Below the pieces are notes generated by a model. That model did not search any database and had not been told where the DNA came from. It worked only from the letters and a program-made list of their open reading frames with translations. From an uncultured Oscillospiraceae bacterium (GTDB lineage Bacteria; Bacillota; Clostridia; Oscillospirales; Oscillospiraceae): DNA of 64,000 bases. Of the stretch, positions 36,363 through 45,155 are shown in pieces (positions within the stretch are counted from its first letter, which is position 1; each line of letters begins with the position of its first letter). The position numbers and the translations under genes are program-made. The DNA is taken from positions 1 to 64,000 of the forward strand of contig CAJUKT010000088.1 in assembly GCA_910587255.1 (NCBI GenBank). The letters run 5' to 3'.

Positions 36363-38270
36363 TTAAACTTCATTCCGTCCCTTTTCCGCTGCCAGCTCAT
36401 CCAGCGCAAGCTGCACCGCGCATTTCTTTGCGCTGGCTGAACTGAAATAGCGCACAGGAATGCCGTTCTTCCGGGCAGCGTCAATGATGCGGTCATAATA
36501 TTTGTGGGACATGGCATTGACTTGGAGCCACACCACGTCCGCACCCCGGACAATGTTGAGATCAGGCAAGTCCTCCCGGTCATAGAAACGGGCACCGGGC
36601 AGCAGCGGCTTCACCGCCTTGCGCCAGCTGTCGTGGCCACCGAACACCGCCACCCGCCGCCTCACCTGCCACGGCAGCTCCACCAGCGGGCCGCTGTCCT
36701 CCTCCGCTCCATCCTCTCCAGCCCTCAGATTATAGAGGGTTTCCCGGAGCTGGGCCAGCTCCGCGCGGTCAATCCCGCCCTTTTGCTCCGCAGCCCGGAG
36801 CTGTTCCTTCAGCCGCCCCGCCGCACGCTCCGCGTCATGAAGCGCACCCCGCAGTTCCTTCACCTTCCGAGCCAGCGATTCGATTTGCGCGGCGTGATCC
36901 TCAGCGGGAAGCGGAGCGGACGGGGGTTCCTCTGTTTCCTCTGAAGGGGCATCCGCATCCCCGCCGTCGTCAAAGGGCCAGTCGAATGCTTTCCATCCAT
37001 GCTCCCCGGCGTCGGTATAATAGGCGAACATCGCCCCAAAGGCCAGCTCCCGGGCCCGCTGTTCCGCAATCCCATAGGACATGAACCAACGGATCAGTTT
37101 ATCGGACGACTGCTGATCCCGGGGCGGTATCACGCCGGTGGCGATGTAAAACAGCCGTGCCTCGGAGACCAGCCAGTCCGGGACGTCACCGTCCCCCGTA
37201 TCATCTTCGGAAACCATCCGATACTCGTACCGCAGCCTGTAGTCCGGCCCGCCCGGTTCGGACAGATCGGCTCTGGCGTCAAAGTCGTCCTGTGTCCAGG
37301 GCAGGTGCCGCTCGGCGCAGACCATCACGATGGCGGTGAGGCTGTTCAGATTAGCCAGCGCGTCCTTCTCCCGCTCCAGCAGCAGATAGGCGGCGCACAT
37401 CGCGTAGGGATCGTCCGTGCCGTATCCAGACAGCAGTTCCGCCGCCTTCCGGGAACCAAGCTGCTCCTGAATCTCCGCCACCGGGCGGCAGATCAGCTCC
37501 GGGCCCATGAACAACGCAATCGTATCCGGGCGCTCTGAGGGCAAAAGATCGTCCGGCTGCATGAAATCCGGGCCAGGCAGGCTTGCCCCCAAAAAGGGAG
37601 GCGGCTCCGATGTTACAGGCTGGAGCCGGTTATAGACCTCCAGAATCCGATCCATGTAATCCAGAAAAGCGGCTTTGAACCGCTGGCGGAGCTCCGCAGC
37701 GGCTTCATCATCGACCAGGGCCAGCAGAGCCCGGAACTCCTTGCGGTATGCCCCGTCCCGGTCACGCAGAAGGGTCAATGTGCGAACCAACACATCCCGG
37801 GAGTGATCCAGATCCTCCGAAAAAGGGATATCGTATTCCAGCCGCTCGTCCGGTTCCAGGGGCAGCAGGGAAAGATAGTCGTCATCGCTGCCGCAATGCA
37901 TCTCCCAGTAATCCAGCAGCCACAGCGCGGCGCCCAGCAGGAAGTCCGTGCGCCGGGCCATCCGTGCCGACAGGGGCGCGGGAATCGCCGCCGTCGCGGA
38001 AACCACCTTGACCACGGCCTTCCGTCCATATGTTCCGGCATACCGCTCACACAGCGGTGCCGCCACCGCCATGGCGGCGCTCTGATGGAGCCGCGCGGCG
38101 GCTGGGGTCACCCAGTCCAGCCCGTTCTCCGTGCCGCTGCGGAACTGCCGGTAGATGGAAAATTCCTCGGAGAACGCCTCCTGTTCCGCCGCGCTGAGCG
38201 GCTGGGAACGCACGGGCTCACCGGCTATCCTCCACATCTTGCTGGGGACGGCTTTTTTCTTTGCGCACAT
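36363..38270 (-). CDS. DUF2325-containing protein with coiled coil
   Basis: A 635-residue soluble protein on the minus strand. I use ATG 38270 (MCAKKKAVPSK) because the promoter at 38301-38329 lies just upstream of it, inside the longer open frame. Residues 1-440 are an unclassified helical region; a glutamate-rich linker and coiled coil follow (about 455-530, AAQIESLARKVKELRGALHDAERAA). The C-terminal 100 residues are a DUF2325 fold: VAVFGGHDSW, then ADVVWLQVNAMSHKYYDRI. DUF2325 has a Rossmann-like shape and appears on many mobile elements; its role is unknown. Confidence 0.78.
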   Translation of the reverse strand: MCAKKKAVPSKMWRIAGEPVRSQPLSAAEQEAFSEEFSIYRQFRSGTENGLDWVTPAAARLHQSAAMAVAAPLCERYAGTYGRKAVVKVVSATAAIPAPLSARMARRTDFLLGAALWLLDYWEMHCGSDDDYLSLLPLEPDERLEYDIPFSEDLDHSRDVLVRTLTLLRDRDGAYRKEFRALLALVDDEAAAELRQRFKAAFLDYMDRILEVYNRLQPVTSEPPPFLGASLPGPDFMQPDDLLPSERPDTIALFMGPELICRPVAEIQEQLGSRKAAELLSGYGTDDPYAMCAAYLLLEREKDALANLNSLTAIVMVCAERHLPWTQDDFDARADLSEPGGPDYRLRYEYRMVSEDDTGDGDVPDWLVSEARLFYIATGVIPPRDQQSSDKLIRWFMSYGIAEQRARELAFGAMFAYYTDAGEHGWKAFDWPFDDGGDADAPSEETEEPPSAPLPAEDHAAQIESLARKVKELRGALHDAERAAGRLKEQLRAAEQKGGIDRAELAQLRETLYNLRAGEDGAEEDSGPLVELPWQVRRRVAVFGGHDSWRKAVKPLLPGARFYDREDLPDLNIVRGADVVWLQVNAMSHKYYDRIIDAARKNGIPVRYFSSASAKKCAVQLALDELAAEKGRNEV

Positions 38271-38300
38271 GGCTGTCACCGCCTTGTTTTCTCTGAGGCC

Positions 38301-38329
38301 AGTATACCATAGTTCTCCCAACGGCACAA
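38301..38329 (-). promoter_or_regulatory. Predicted promoter of the DUF2325 gene
   Basis: On the minus strand TTGTGC (38324-38329) and TATACT (38301-38306) are 17 bases apart, about 30 bases before ATG 38270. Good match to the main sigma-factor consensus. Confidence 0.68.
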
Positions 38330-38364
38330 ACAGTTTCTACCATTCGAAGGAGGCACTACAAAAG

Positions 38365-38526
38365 ATGAATGCAGAACAAATATCAATGCCAAACGCCAAT
38401 ATCGACTGCTGCGGTATCCGCAACCTGCTCCGGCTGTTGTCCGGGCACGGGTTTACCGAGCAGGAGCTGAAAAAAATCACCGCCCGAATCGTCAAAACCA
38501 CGGGCGCGGACATCGTTTTTTGTTGA
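38365..38526 (+). CDS. Small conserved-looking protein before the recombinases (53 aa)
   Basis: ATG 38365 follows AAGGAGG with correct spacing. The protein reads MNAEQISMPNANIDCCGIRNLLRLLSGHG and has a helical pattern with two adjacent cysteines. It is 77 bases before the recombinase operon. It could be a recombination directionality factor by its position and size, but there is no sequence evidence for that. Confidence 0.55.
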   Translation: MNAEQISMPNANIDCCGIRNLLRLLSGHGFTEQELKKITARIVKTTGADIVFC

Positions 38527-38603
38527 GTTTCACCGCTCGAATTTCATAGCTATTCGGGCCGGGTTGTGGTACTGTTTGTTGCTGACAGAAGGAGGTGCAG
38601 ACC

Positions 38604-40205
38604 ATGGGCAGACAGCCGCAGACCAGCGGGAGCCTCGCGCTGGAACAGAAGAATGTTATTGTGATCGAGGCCGCGCCAAGACAGGAGCCGGAGAAGCTCC
38701 GGGTAGCGGCCTACTGCCGGGTCAGTTCGGACTCCACCGACCAGCTCAACTCCTTCATGGCCCAGCTCAACTACTACACCACCTTGATCGGCTCCAAGGA
38801 GAACTGGACGCTGGCTGACCTCTATGCCGACGAGGGTATCACAGGCACCTCGGCGGAGAAGCGCCCGGACTTCCAACGCCTCTTGGCGGACTGCCGCCGT
38901 GGGCGGGTAGACAAGGTGCTGGTCAAGTCTGTCTCCCGGTTCGCCCGCAACGCCAGGGACTGCTTGAGCACCATCCGGGAGCTGAAGTCCATCGGTGTGG
39001 GGGTGTGCTTCGAGGAGCAGCATATCGACACGTCCAATATGAGCGGTGAGCTGCTCACCGCCGTATTTGCCGCCATGGCGCAGCGGGAGAGCCAGAACAT
39101 CTCGGAAAATATGCGCTGGAGCTACCAGGCGCGCATGAAGGGCGGTACCTTCCTCCCCGCTGCCGTCCCCTTTGGCTATGTTCTCCGGGACAGGAAAATT
39201 GAGATTGACGAGGAGCGGGCGGAGATCGTCCGGCAAATCTTCCGGGACTATCTGGCCGGTCAAAGCATGGAGGAGATTGCGTCCCGGCTCAACCGGGAGG
39301 GCGTCCTGGTGCGGATCGGCAAAGCGGATCGGCAGTGGGCCCACACCGCCGTATCCTACATCCTGTCCAACGAGCGGTACATCGGGGACTCCCTCTGGCA
39401 GAAAACCTACGCCACCGACACCCTCCCCACCCAGCAGGTGAAAAACCACGGGGAGCGGGAGCAATACTATGCCAAGGCCACTCACCCGCCCATCATCGAC
39501 CGGGGCACCTTCCAGGCCGTCCAGGAACTGAAGCGTAAAAGGCACGAACATCAGGGTGACAGGCCAAGACGGAACGCTCCAATGCAGGGCATGATATTCT
39601 GCGGCGAGTGCGGGGCGTTGTACCGGCAGAGAATCTGCCGCGGCAAGGTGTTTTGGGTGTGCTACGGCCACGACCGGGGCAAAGACGTCTGCCCTTCCGG
39701 GCGGATCCCTGAGGAGGAGATCCACGCCGCCTTCCTCCGGGTGTACCACAAGCTCCGCCTCCACGGGGAGCCCATCCTCAAGCAGATGATCTCAGACCTC
39801 CAGTCCGTCCGGGAACGGCGGATGCTCTGGAGTCAGGACATCGTGGCGCTGAACCAAACAATTGCTGACGTATCCGATCAGGGTCGAATGCTGGCCGACA
39901 TGAACAAGTGCGGCCTGGTCGACCCTGATATTTTTATATCCCAGAGCAATGAACTGGCCCGCCAGCTCCGGGCCGCAAAGCAGGAAAAGGAGCGGCTTCT
40001 GGCCGATGGGGACGACGACGCCATCCCCAGGACGCGGGAGCTGCTGGAAACGCTGGAAACCCTGCCAGAGTTCCTCCCCGCCTTCGATGGCGAGATCTTC
40101 GCCGACTTGGTGGAGCGGATCACGGCGGATGGAGATGGCCGCCTGCGGTTCCGGCTGAAGAACGGGCTGGAATTGACCGAAACCACCGAGAGGAGTGTGC
40201 GCTGA
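38604..40205 (+). CDS. Large serine recombinase 1
   Basis: A 533-residue integrase of the resolvase/invertase superfamily. The catalytic serine is in VAAYCRVSSDS (about residue 40). The resolvase domain has the arginine motif KSVSRFARN. A Recombinase domain (PFGYVLRDRKIEID), a zinc ribbon (CGECGALYRQR ... CYGHDRGKDVC) and a coiled coil follow. It should cut both attachment sites and rejoin them during ICE integration or excision. GGAGG lies before ATG 38604. Its stop overlaps the start of the next gene. Confidence 0.92.
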   Translation: MGRQPQTSGSLALEQKNVIVIEAAPRQEPEKLRVAAYCRVSSDSTDQLNSFMAQLNYYTTLIGSKENWTLADLYADEGITGTSAEKRPDFQRLLADCRRGRVDKVLVKSVSRFARNARDCLSTIRELKSIGVGVCFEEQHIDTSNMSGELLTAVFAAMAQRESQNISENMRWSYQARMKGGTFLPAAVPFGYVLRDRKIEIDEERAEIVRQIFRDYLAGQSMEEIASRLNREGVLVRIGKADRQWAHTAVSYILSNERYIGDSLWQKTYATDTLPTQQVKNHGEREQYYAKATHPPIIDRGTFQAVQELKRKRHEHQGDRPRRNAPMQGMIFCGECGALYRQRICRGKVFWVCYGHDRGKDVCPSGRIPEEEIHAAFLRVYHKLRLHGEPILKQMISDLQSVRERRMLWSQDIVALNQTIADVSDQGRMLADMNKCGLVDPDIFISQSNELARQLRAAKQEKERLLADGDDDAIPRTRELLETLETLPEFLPAFDGEIFADLVERITADGDGRLRFRLKNGLELTETTERSVR

Positions 40206-41020
40206 TGGCAAACCGAAAGCTGCCCTTTGGCTACTGCCTACGCAACGGGCAGGTGCGGGAGGAAACAACAGAAGCGGAGATGGTGCGGCTAATCTTCTGC
40301 CGCTACATGGAAGGCGCGTCCTATGGGACGCTGGCCGATGAGTTGAGCGCCTTAGGCTGCCCCTACGCCCCCGGCAGACCCTGGAGCAAAAACATGGTGG
40401 CGCGGATCCTCCAGGACGGGCGCTATCTGGGCAGCGCCGAGTATCCCCGGCTCCTCTCACCGGAGCTGTTCCACCAGGCCCAAAGCGCCAGGCCGGATGT
40501 GTCCGGCAGGTTGGAGTGCCCGGAGGCCAAAGATATCCGCGTCCTGGCCCGGTGTGCCCAGTGCGGCGAACCCATGCGGCGGATGCGCAAAAATTACTGG
40601 TACTGCTCCAACTGCATGGCGTCCCCCAGTAAAATCAAGGACGAAGCCCTGATCCTGTGTGTGGAGCGGCTTCTCCGCAGCCTCCGGGAGCATTCCGAAA
40701 CCATTTCCCCCGCCCCCGCTGCCGAGGACGAAAACGAAGCTGTCCAGACGGCTCAAGACCGCCTTGTCCACGAACTGGAGCAGGCCGAGTTTGATGAAGC
40801 CGCCGCAAAAGCCCAGGTCATCGCCCTGGCCTCCGCCCGGTTCAATGCCCTGGGCTCCAGGGACTACGAGACCATGCGGCTCCGCCATCTGCTGGGCAGT
40901 GCTGAACCGGGCGGCGGTTTGGATGCGGGCCTGCTCCGGCAGGTCGCCGCCGCCGTCCTGATCCACCCCTCCGGGGCTGTCAGTCTGAAACTCAGGAACG
41001 GACAGACGATAGAAGGATGA
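40205..41020 (+). CDS. Serine recombinase 2 without the catalytic domain
   Basis: A 271-residue protein that begins exactly at the Recombinase domain (MANRKLPFGYCLRNGQVR) and continues with a zinc ribbon (CAQCGEPM ... YCSNCM) and a coiled coil. The N-terminal resolvase domain and catalytic serine are absent, so it cannot cut DNA by itself. Its TGATG overlap with recombinase 1 shows that it is part of the operon and not a decayed fragment. It may pair with the other two as a DNA-recognition subunit. Confidence 0.85.
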   Translation: MANRKLPFGYCLRNGQVREETTEAEMVRLIFCRYMEGASYGTLADELSALGCPYAPGRPWSKNMVARILQDGRYLGSAEYPRLLSPELFHQAQSARPDVSGRLECPEAKDIRVLARCAQCGEPMRRMRKNYWYCSNCMASPSKIKDEALILCVERLLRSLREHSETISPAPAAEDENEAVQTAQDRLVHELEQAEFDEAAAKAQVIALASARFNALGSRDYETMRLRHLLGSAEPGGGLDAGLLRQVAAAVLIHPSGAVSLKLRNGQTIEG

Positions 41021-41153
41021 ACTGCCTCCTCTGTTGGTTTCGCTGGGTTTTTGGGGCCTTTCTTTGGTGGATATCGTGATAGCTTTGAGGCCCTGAACTT
41101 GGTATTGTTGTGGTCGGAACCCAGCGAATATAGTAAGATAGGAGGAACTTCAA

Positions 41154-42791
41154 ATGGCCGCCACCGCGCCCAAAGTGATCACCATCCCCGCCAACCCCGC
41201 GCTGGCCCAGCCCAGGGCCGTCAGGCGGCAGCTCCGGGTGGCCGCCTACTGCCGGGTGTCCACCGACAGCGAGGAGCAGCTCACCAGCTACGAGTCCCAG
41301 AAAAAATACTATACCGACAAAATCATGACCAACCCGGCCTGGACTATGGCTGGGATCTTCGCTGACGAGGGCATTACAGGAACCTCCGCCGCCAAACGGC
41401 CCCAGTTTTTGCGGATGATCCGCCAGTGCAGGCAGAAGAAGATCGACCTGGTACTGGTGAAGTCCATCTCCCGGTTCGCCCGGAACACCGTGGACTGCCT
41501 CAACTATGTGCGGGCCCTGCGGGAGCTGGGCATCGCCATCATCTTCGAGGAGCAGAATATCAACACCCTGGAAACCGATGGGGAGCTGCTGCTCACCCTG
41601 CTGGGGGCCGTGGCCCAGGGGGAGAGCGAGTCCATCAGCGAGAACGTGAAGTGGGGCAAACGTCAGGCCATGCGGGAGGGCAAAGCCGCCATCCAGTACA
41701 AGCGGCTGTACGCCTTCGAGAAGGGCGAGGACGGCAAGCCCCGGATCATCCCGGAGCAGGCGGAGGTGGTGCGGCAGATCTACGACAGCTTCCTGGGCGG
41801 CCACAGCCTGCGCATGATCAAGGACGCCTTGGAAGCAAAGGCCGTCCCCACCGTCACTGGCGGCTCGGAGTGGTCTGTCGCCGTCATCCGCGGCATTTTG
41901 CAGAACGAGAAATACTGCGGCGATGTCCTCCAGCAAAAGAGCTTCGTGGCCGACTGCATCAGCCACAAGCACGTGCGCAATGTGGGCCAGCTCCCCATGT
42001 ACCTGACCCAGAATCACCACGAGGGGATCGTCAGCCGGGATACCTTCCACGCAGCCAAGGCGGAGTTCGCCCGCCGCAACGCCGGACGGGCCCCCAGCCA
42101 GAAGCAGGCCCCTACCGGCCGCTCCTGCTACAGCGCCAAGTACGCCCTCACCGGGCGGCTGGTGTGCGGCGAGTGCGGCACCCTGTACCGTAGGTGCGTG
42201 TGGAGCAAGCGGGGGCGGAAGAAGGCCGTGTGGCGGTGCGCCAGCCGGATCGACTACGGATCGACCTACTGCCATGAGTCCCCCACCCTCCAAGAAGGGC
42301 CTTTGCAGGCCGCCATCCTCGCCGCCCTCAGCTCGGTCATGAGCCAGAAGGATCGGCTGGTGGTGCAGATCGAGGACGCCATGCGCATGGAGCTGGCCCC
42401 CGTCCCCGGCGAAACCATGAGTCTCGCGGACATCGACCAGCGCCTGGGAGAGCTGGAGCGGGAGTTCAAGACGCTGTTCCAGACCTCCAAGGAGGACGGC
42501 GGGTATCTGGGCCACGCCGGCGCCTTTCAGCGGATCACGGAGGAGATGGGGACGCTGAAGGAGAAAAAGGCCTTTATCCTGGCCCAGCAGGAGGGCAATT
42601 CCGCCGCCAGCCGGCGCATCCGGGACGCAGTGGACATCCTGAACGCGGGCGATCCCCAGTTCACGGAGTGGAACGAGAGCGATATCCGCCAGCTGGTGGA
42701 CACGGTGGTGGTGCTGTCGGCGGACAGGATCCGGGTCTGCCTGCGGGGCGGGATGGAGATCGAGCAAACGATAGGAGGGAACGAAATATGA
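41154..42791 (+). CDS. Large serine recombinase 3
   Basis: A 545-residue full-length recombinase. The catalytic serine is in VAAYCRVSTDS, then KSISRFARN, the Recombinase domain, a zinc ribbon (CGECGTLYRRC) and a C-terminal coiled coil. GGAGG lies before the ATG. A 133-base gap separates it from recombinase 2. Three tandem serine recombinases are known in some conjugative elements. The stop overlaps the start of the metallophosphoesterase gene (ATATGA). Confidence 0.92.
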   Translation: MAATAPKVITIPANPALAQPRAVRRQLRVAAYCRVSTDSEEQLTSYESQKKYYTDKIMTNPAWTMAGIFADEGITGTSAAKRPQFLRMIRQCRQKKIDLVLVKSISRFARNTVDCLNYVRALRELGIAIIFEEQNINTLETDGELLLTLLGAVAQGESESISENVKWGKRQAMREGKAAIQYKRLYAFEKGEDGKPRIIPEQAEVVRQIYDSFLGGHSLRMIKDALEAKAVPTVTGGSEWSVAVIRGILQNEKYCGDVLQQKSFVADCISHKHVRNVGQLPMYLTQNHHEGIVSRDTFHAAKAEFARRNAGRAPSQKQAPTGRSCYSAKYALTGRLVCGECGTLYRRCVWSKRGRKKAVWRCASRIDYGSTYCHESPTLQEGPLQAAILAALSSVMSQKDRLVVQIEDAMRMELAPVPGETMSLADIDQRLGELEREFKTLFQTSKEDGGYLGHAGAFQRITEEMGTLKEKKAFILAQQEGNSAASRRIRDAVDILNAGDPQFTEWNESDIRQLVDTVVVLSADRIRVCLRGGMEIEQTIGGNEI

Positions 42792-43537
42792 TCTTTGCCA
42801 CAGGCGACTGCCACGGCGATTTCCAGCGGTTTGGCTCCAAACACTTCCCCCAGCAGCGGCAGATGGGCCGGGATGACTATATCATCATTCTGGGCGACTT
42901 CGGCGGGGTGTGGAACGGATCCTCGGAGGAGCAGAAGCGGCTGGACTGGCTGAATGAAAAGCCTTTTACCACCCTGTTCGTCAGCGGGAACCACGAAAAC
43001 TACTGGATGCTCCGGGAACTCCCCGTGGAGGACTGGCACGGCGGCAGGGTGCAGCGCGTCCGGCCCAATATTCTGCACCTCATGCGGGGCCAGCTCTATG
43101 ACATTGGAGACCGCACCTTCTTCTCTATGGGCGGGGCTACCTCCCACGACGTGGAGGACGGCATCCTCGATCAGAACGACCCGGATTTCCGAACACGGTA
43201 CCTCCACCTGCTCCTTGAGGGGCGGCGCAGGTTCCGAATCATCGGCAAGTCCTGGTGGCCGGAGGAGCTGCCCTCCGACGAGGAGTACGCCGCCGCGCTG
43301 GACGCCTTGGAACGGGCGGGCTGGAAGGCGGACTACGTGCTGACCCACTGCGCCCCCACCAGCATCGCCCGGCAGATGAACCGGCACTACCAGCCCGACG
43401 CGCTCACGGATTTTTTGGAGACCGTGGAACAACGGCTGGAGTTCGGCTGCTGGCTGTTTGGGCACTACCACGCCAACCGGGCAATCGACAAGAAGCACAT
43501 TCTGCTGTATGAGGATATCGTACAGCTAACCGAATAG
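42788..43537 (+). CDS. Calcineurin-like metallophosphoesterase
   Basis: A 249-residue phosphoesterase with the metal-binding blocks visible: FATGDCHGDF, ILGDFGG, VSGNHENYW, and a late HYHAN. The start overlaps the recombinase 3 stop, so expression is coupled. Such enzymes can cleave phosphomono- or diesters, including DNA 3' ends or nucleotides. The link to recombination is by position only. A terminator follows at 43548-43577. Confidence 0.82.
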   Translation: MIFATGDCHGDFQRFGSKHFPQQRQMGRDDYIIILGDFGGVWNGSSEEQKRLDWLNEKPFTTLFVSGNHENYWMLRELPVEDWHGGRVQRVRPNILHLMRGQLYDIGDRTFFSMGGATSHDVEDGILDQNDPDFRTRYLHLLLEGRRRFRIIGKSWWPEELPSDEEYAAALDALERAGWKADYVLTHCAPTSIARQMNRHYQPDALTDFLETVEQRLEFGCWLFGHYHANRAIDKKHILLYEDIVQLTE

Positions 43538-43547
43538 GCCGGCAGGG

Positions 43548-43577
43548 AAAAACGCGGGAAGGTGTTCCCGCGTTTTT
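43548..43577 (+). terminator. Terminator of the recombinase operon
   Basis: AAAAACGCGGGAA pairs perfectly with TTCCCGCGTTTTT around GGTG. A classic intrinsic terminator that would also work on the opposite strand. Confidence 0.88.
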
Positions 43578-43730
43578 CTTTGCCGGTCTCAAAAACAGGC
43601 GCGCAGCGCCAGAAAGATTAACTATTAAATGTCAACCCCAAAATGAAGGATGGTGGAAAAAGTTAGACGGTTCAAAAAGGGTATAGCAAAGCAGAGGTCC
43701 AGAGGGACCCCGGATAGCTATCGAGGGGAA

Positions 43731-44906
43731 TTAAATTGCTGGGGAGTAAGATTGCCCGGATTTTTGCAGAGCGAAGATAAGCCGCACCAGTTTCTTGGCG
43801 GCGTGGGATAAGGCGACGTTGTAATGCTTACCCTCAGCCCGTTTTTTGGCAAGGTAGGCAGCAAAGGCAGGATCCCAGAGGCAAACGTACTTGGCAGCAT
43901 TGTAGAGGGCGTAGCGCAGATACCTGGAACCGCGTTTCTCCATGTGCGGATAGCAATTTTTAAGCTGTCCGGACTGGTAGGTGGAGGGAGACATCCCCGC
44001 GTAGGCCAGTAGCTTGTCGGGGGAATCGAACCGGGAGAAGTTACCAACCTCGGCCAGGATCATGGCGCCCATGCGACATCCAATCCCCGGAATGGTGGTA
44101 ATGGGAGAATGCAGCTCATCCATAATGGCCTGGATTGCGGTTTCAATTTCTTCAATCTCTGCATTCAGCTCCCGGATGAGCCGGATGGTATGTTGCAATT
44201 CCAGGGACTTGGCGGGCATTCTGGAGGCAATGGAAGATTTGGCGGCTTCCCGGAGCTCCACCGCCATAGCCCTCCCGTAATGGCCTCTGGAAGCGTCCAT
44301 CAGCAGGGCTTTCAGCCTGGTCAGATGTGCGGTAGCGATTTGCTTGGCCCCCGGAAATTCAGACAGCAGCTCATAGACCGATGCCATGTGAAGCGTTGGC
44401 ACCAGCGTCTCCAATTCAGGGAACAGGATGCACACCAGCCTGGAAACGGATTGCTTCAGCTTTGCCCGTTCTTTTACCTTATCAAAGCGGTATCTGGTGA
44501 GTGACTTTAACTCCTCGTTGTGGTATGCTGTATCCGTGTAGGGCTTGAGGCCCACATCGGACAAAAGCATAGCCGCAATCGTTCGTGCGTCAACCCGGTC
44601 GGTCTTCGTCTTCCTGAGACTGAGACTTTTCCGATAAAGGTTGGTGCGCAGAGGGTTCAAGACATAGGTGGCCAGACCGTTGTCAAGAAGAAACCCGAGG
44701 ATGTTGTAGCTGTAATGCCCGGTCGCCTCAAGCCCTACTTTTATGCTGTCCTGGGGTGCGGAACAGGCCCGGAGCTTGTCCAACAGGGTGTTGAAGCCAT
44801 CCAGGTTGTTGGGAATGGTGAACGCATCCGCCAGAACCACGCCTTCTGAATTGAGGATAAAGCAGTCGTGCTTATCCTTGGCCACGTCAATTCCAACACA
44901 AATCAT
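43731..44906 (-). CDS. IS110-family transposase (DEDD type)
   Basis: A 391-residue transposase. The N-terminal RuvC-like domain has acidic residues in CVGIDVAKDKHD, LEATGHY and TKTDRVDART. The C-terminal domain includes ITTIPGIGCRMGA and the serine-containing LLAYAGMSPSTYQSG. All landmark motifs are present and the frame is intact, so it may be active. AGGTTTTCC lies upstream of ATG 44906. IS110 enzymes use a bridge RNA encoded upstream to choose target and donor sites. Confidence 0.93.
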   Translation of the reverse strand: MICVGIDVAKDKHDCFILNSEGVVLADAFTIPNNLDGFNTLLDKLRACSAPQDSIKVGLEATGHYSYNILGFLLDNGLATYVLNPLRTNLYRKSLSLRKTKTDRVDARTIAAMLLSDVGLKPYTDTAYHNEELKSLTRYRFDKVKERAKLKQSVSRLVCILFPELETLVPTLHMASVYELLSEFPGAKQIATAHLTRLKALLMDASRGHYGRAMAVELREAAKSSIASRMPAKSLELQHTIRLIRELNAEIEEIETAIQAIMDELHSPITTIPGIGCRMGAMILAEVGNFSRFDSPDKLLAYAGMSPSTYQSGQLKNCYPHMEKRGSRYLRYALYNAAKYVCLWDPAFAAYLAKKRAEGKHYNVALSHAAKKLVRLIFALQKSGQSYSPAI

Positions 44907-45130
44907 AGGAAAACCTCCAACGGTAAAATTGTGATGCTGCGTCCACAGAACACTTTGCTTTTGTAGCCTTGTTCCACATAAACCGTCTGGCGGTATTTAA
45001 CTGATTAACAAAACTGCAAAGGGCTGTGGTTGGAACCTTTCTGGAACCATCTTGTGGTAGGAGAAACCAACCAATCCACAGCATCCCTTACAGTGTAGCA
45101 CAGCCCTTGGAGAGGGGCTTTAATAACTAC
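44907..45130 (-). ncRNA. Candidate IS110 bridge RNA region
   Basis: The 220 bases upstream of the transposase start are non-coding. On the minus strand they hold several potential stems, for example GGTTCC...GGAACC and a GGGCTGTG/CACAGCCC pair. In IS110 relatives this segment is transcribed as a bridge RNA with two loops that pair with target and donor. The assignment is by position and family knowledge; the loops have not been matched to flanking DNA. Confidence 0.45.
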
Positions 45131-45155
45131 TACTCTATAATACAAGGAGAATCCT

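Larger units (their letters stand above)
43640..45130 (-). mobile_element. IS110-family insertion sequence (approximate limits)
   Basis: The transposase gene (43731-44906, minus) with about 90 bases beyond its stop and about 220 non-coding bases before its start fits an IS110 element. The family has no terminal inverted repeats and inserts without a simple duplication, so its ends cannot be placed exactly from the sequence. It lies between the ICE recombinase operon and the phosphatase cassette. Confidence 0.75.
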
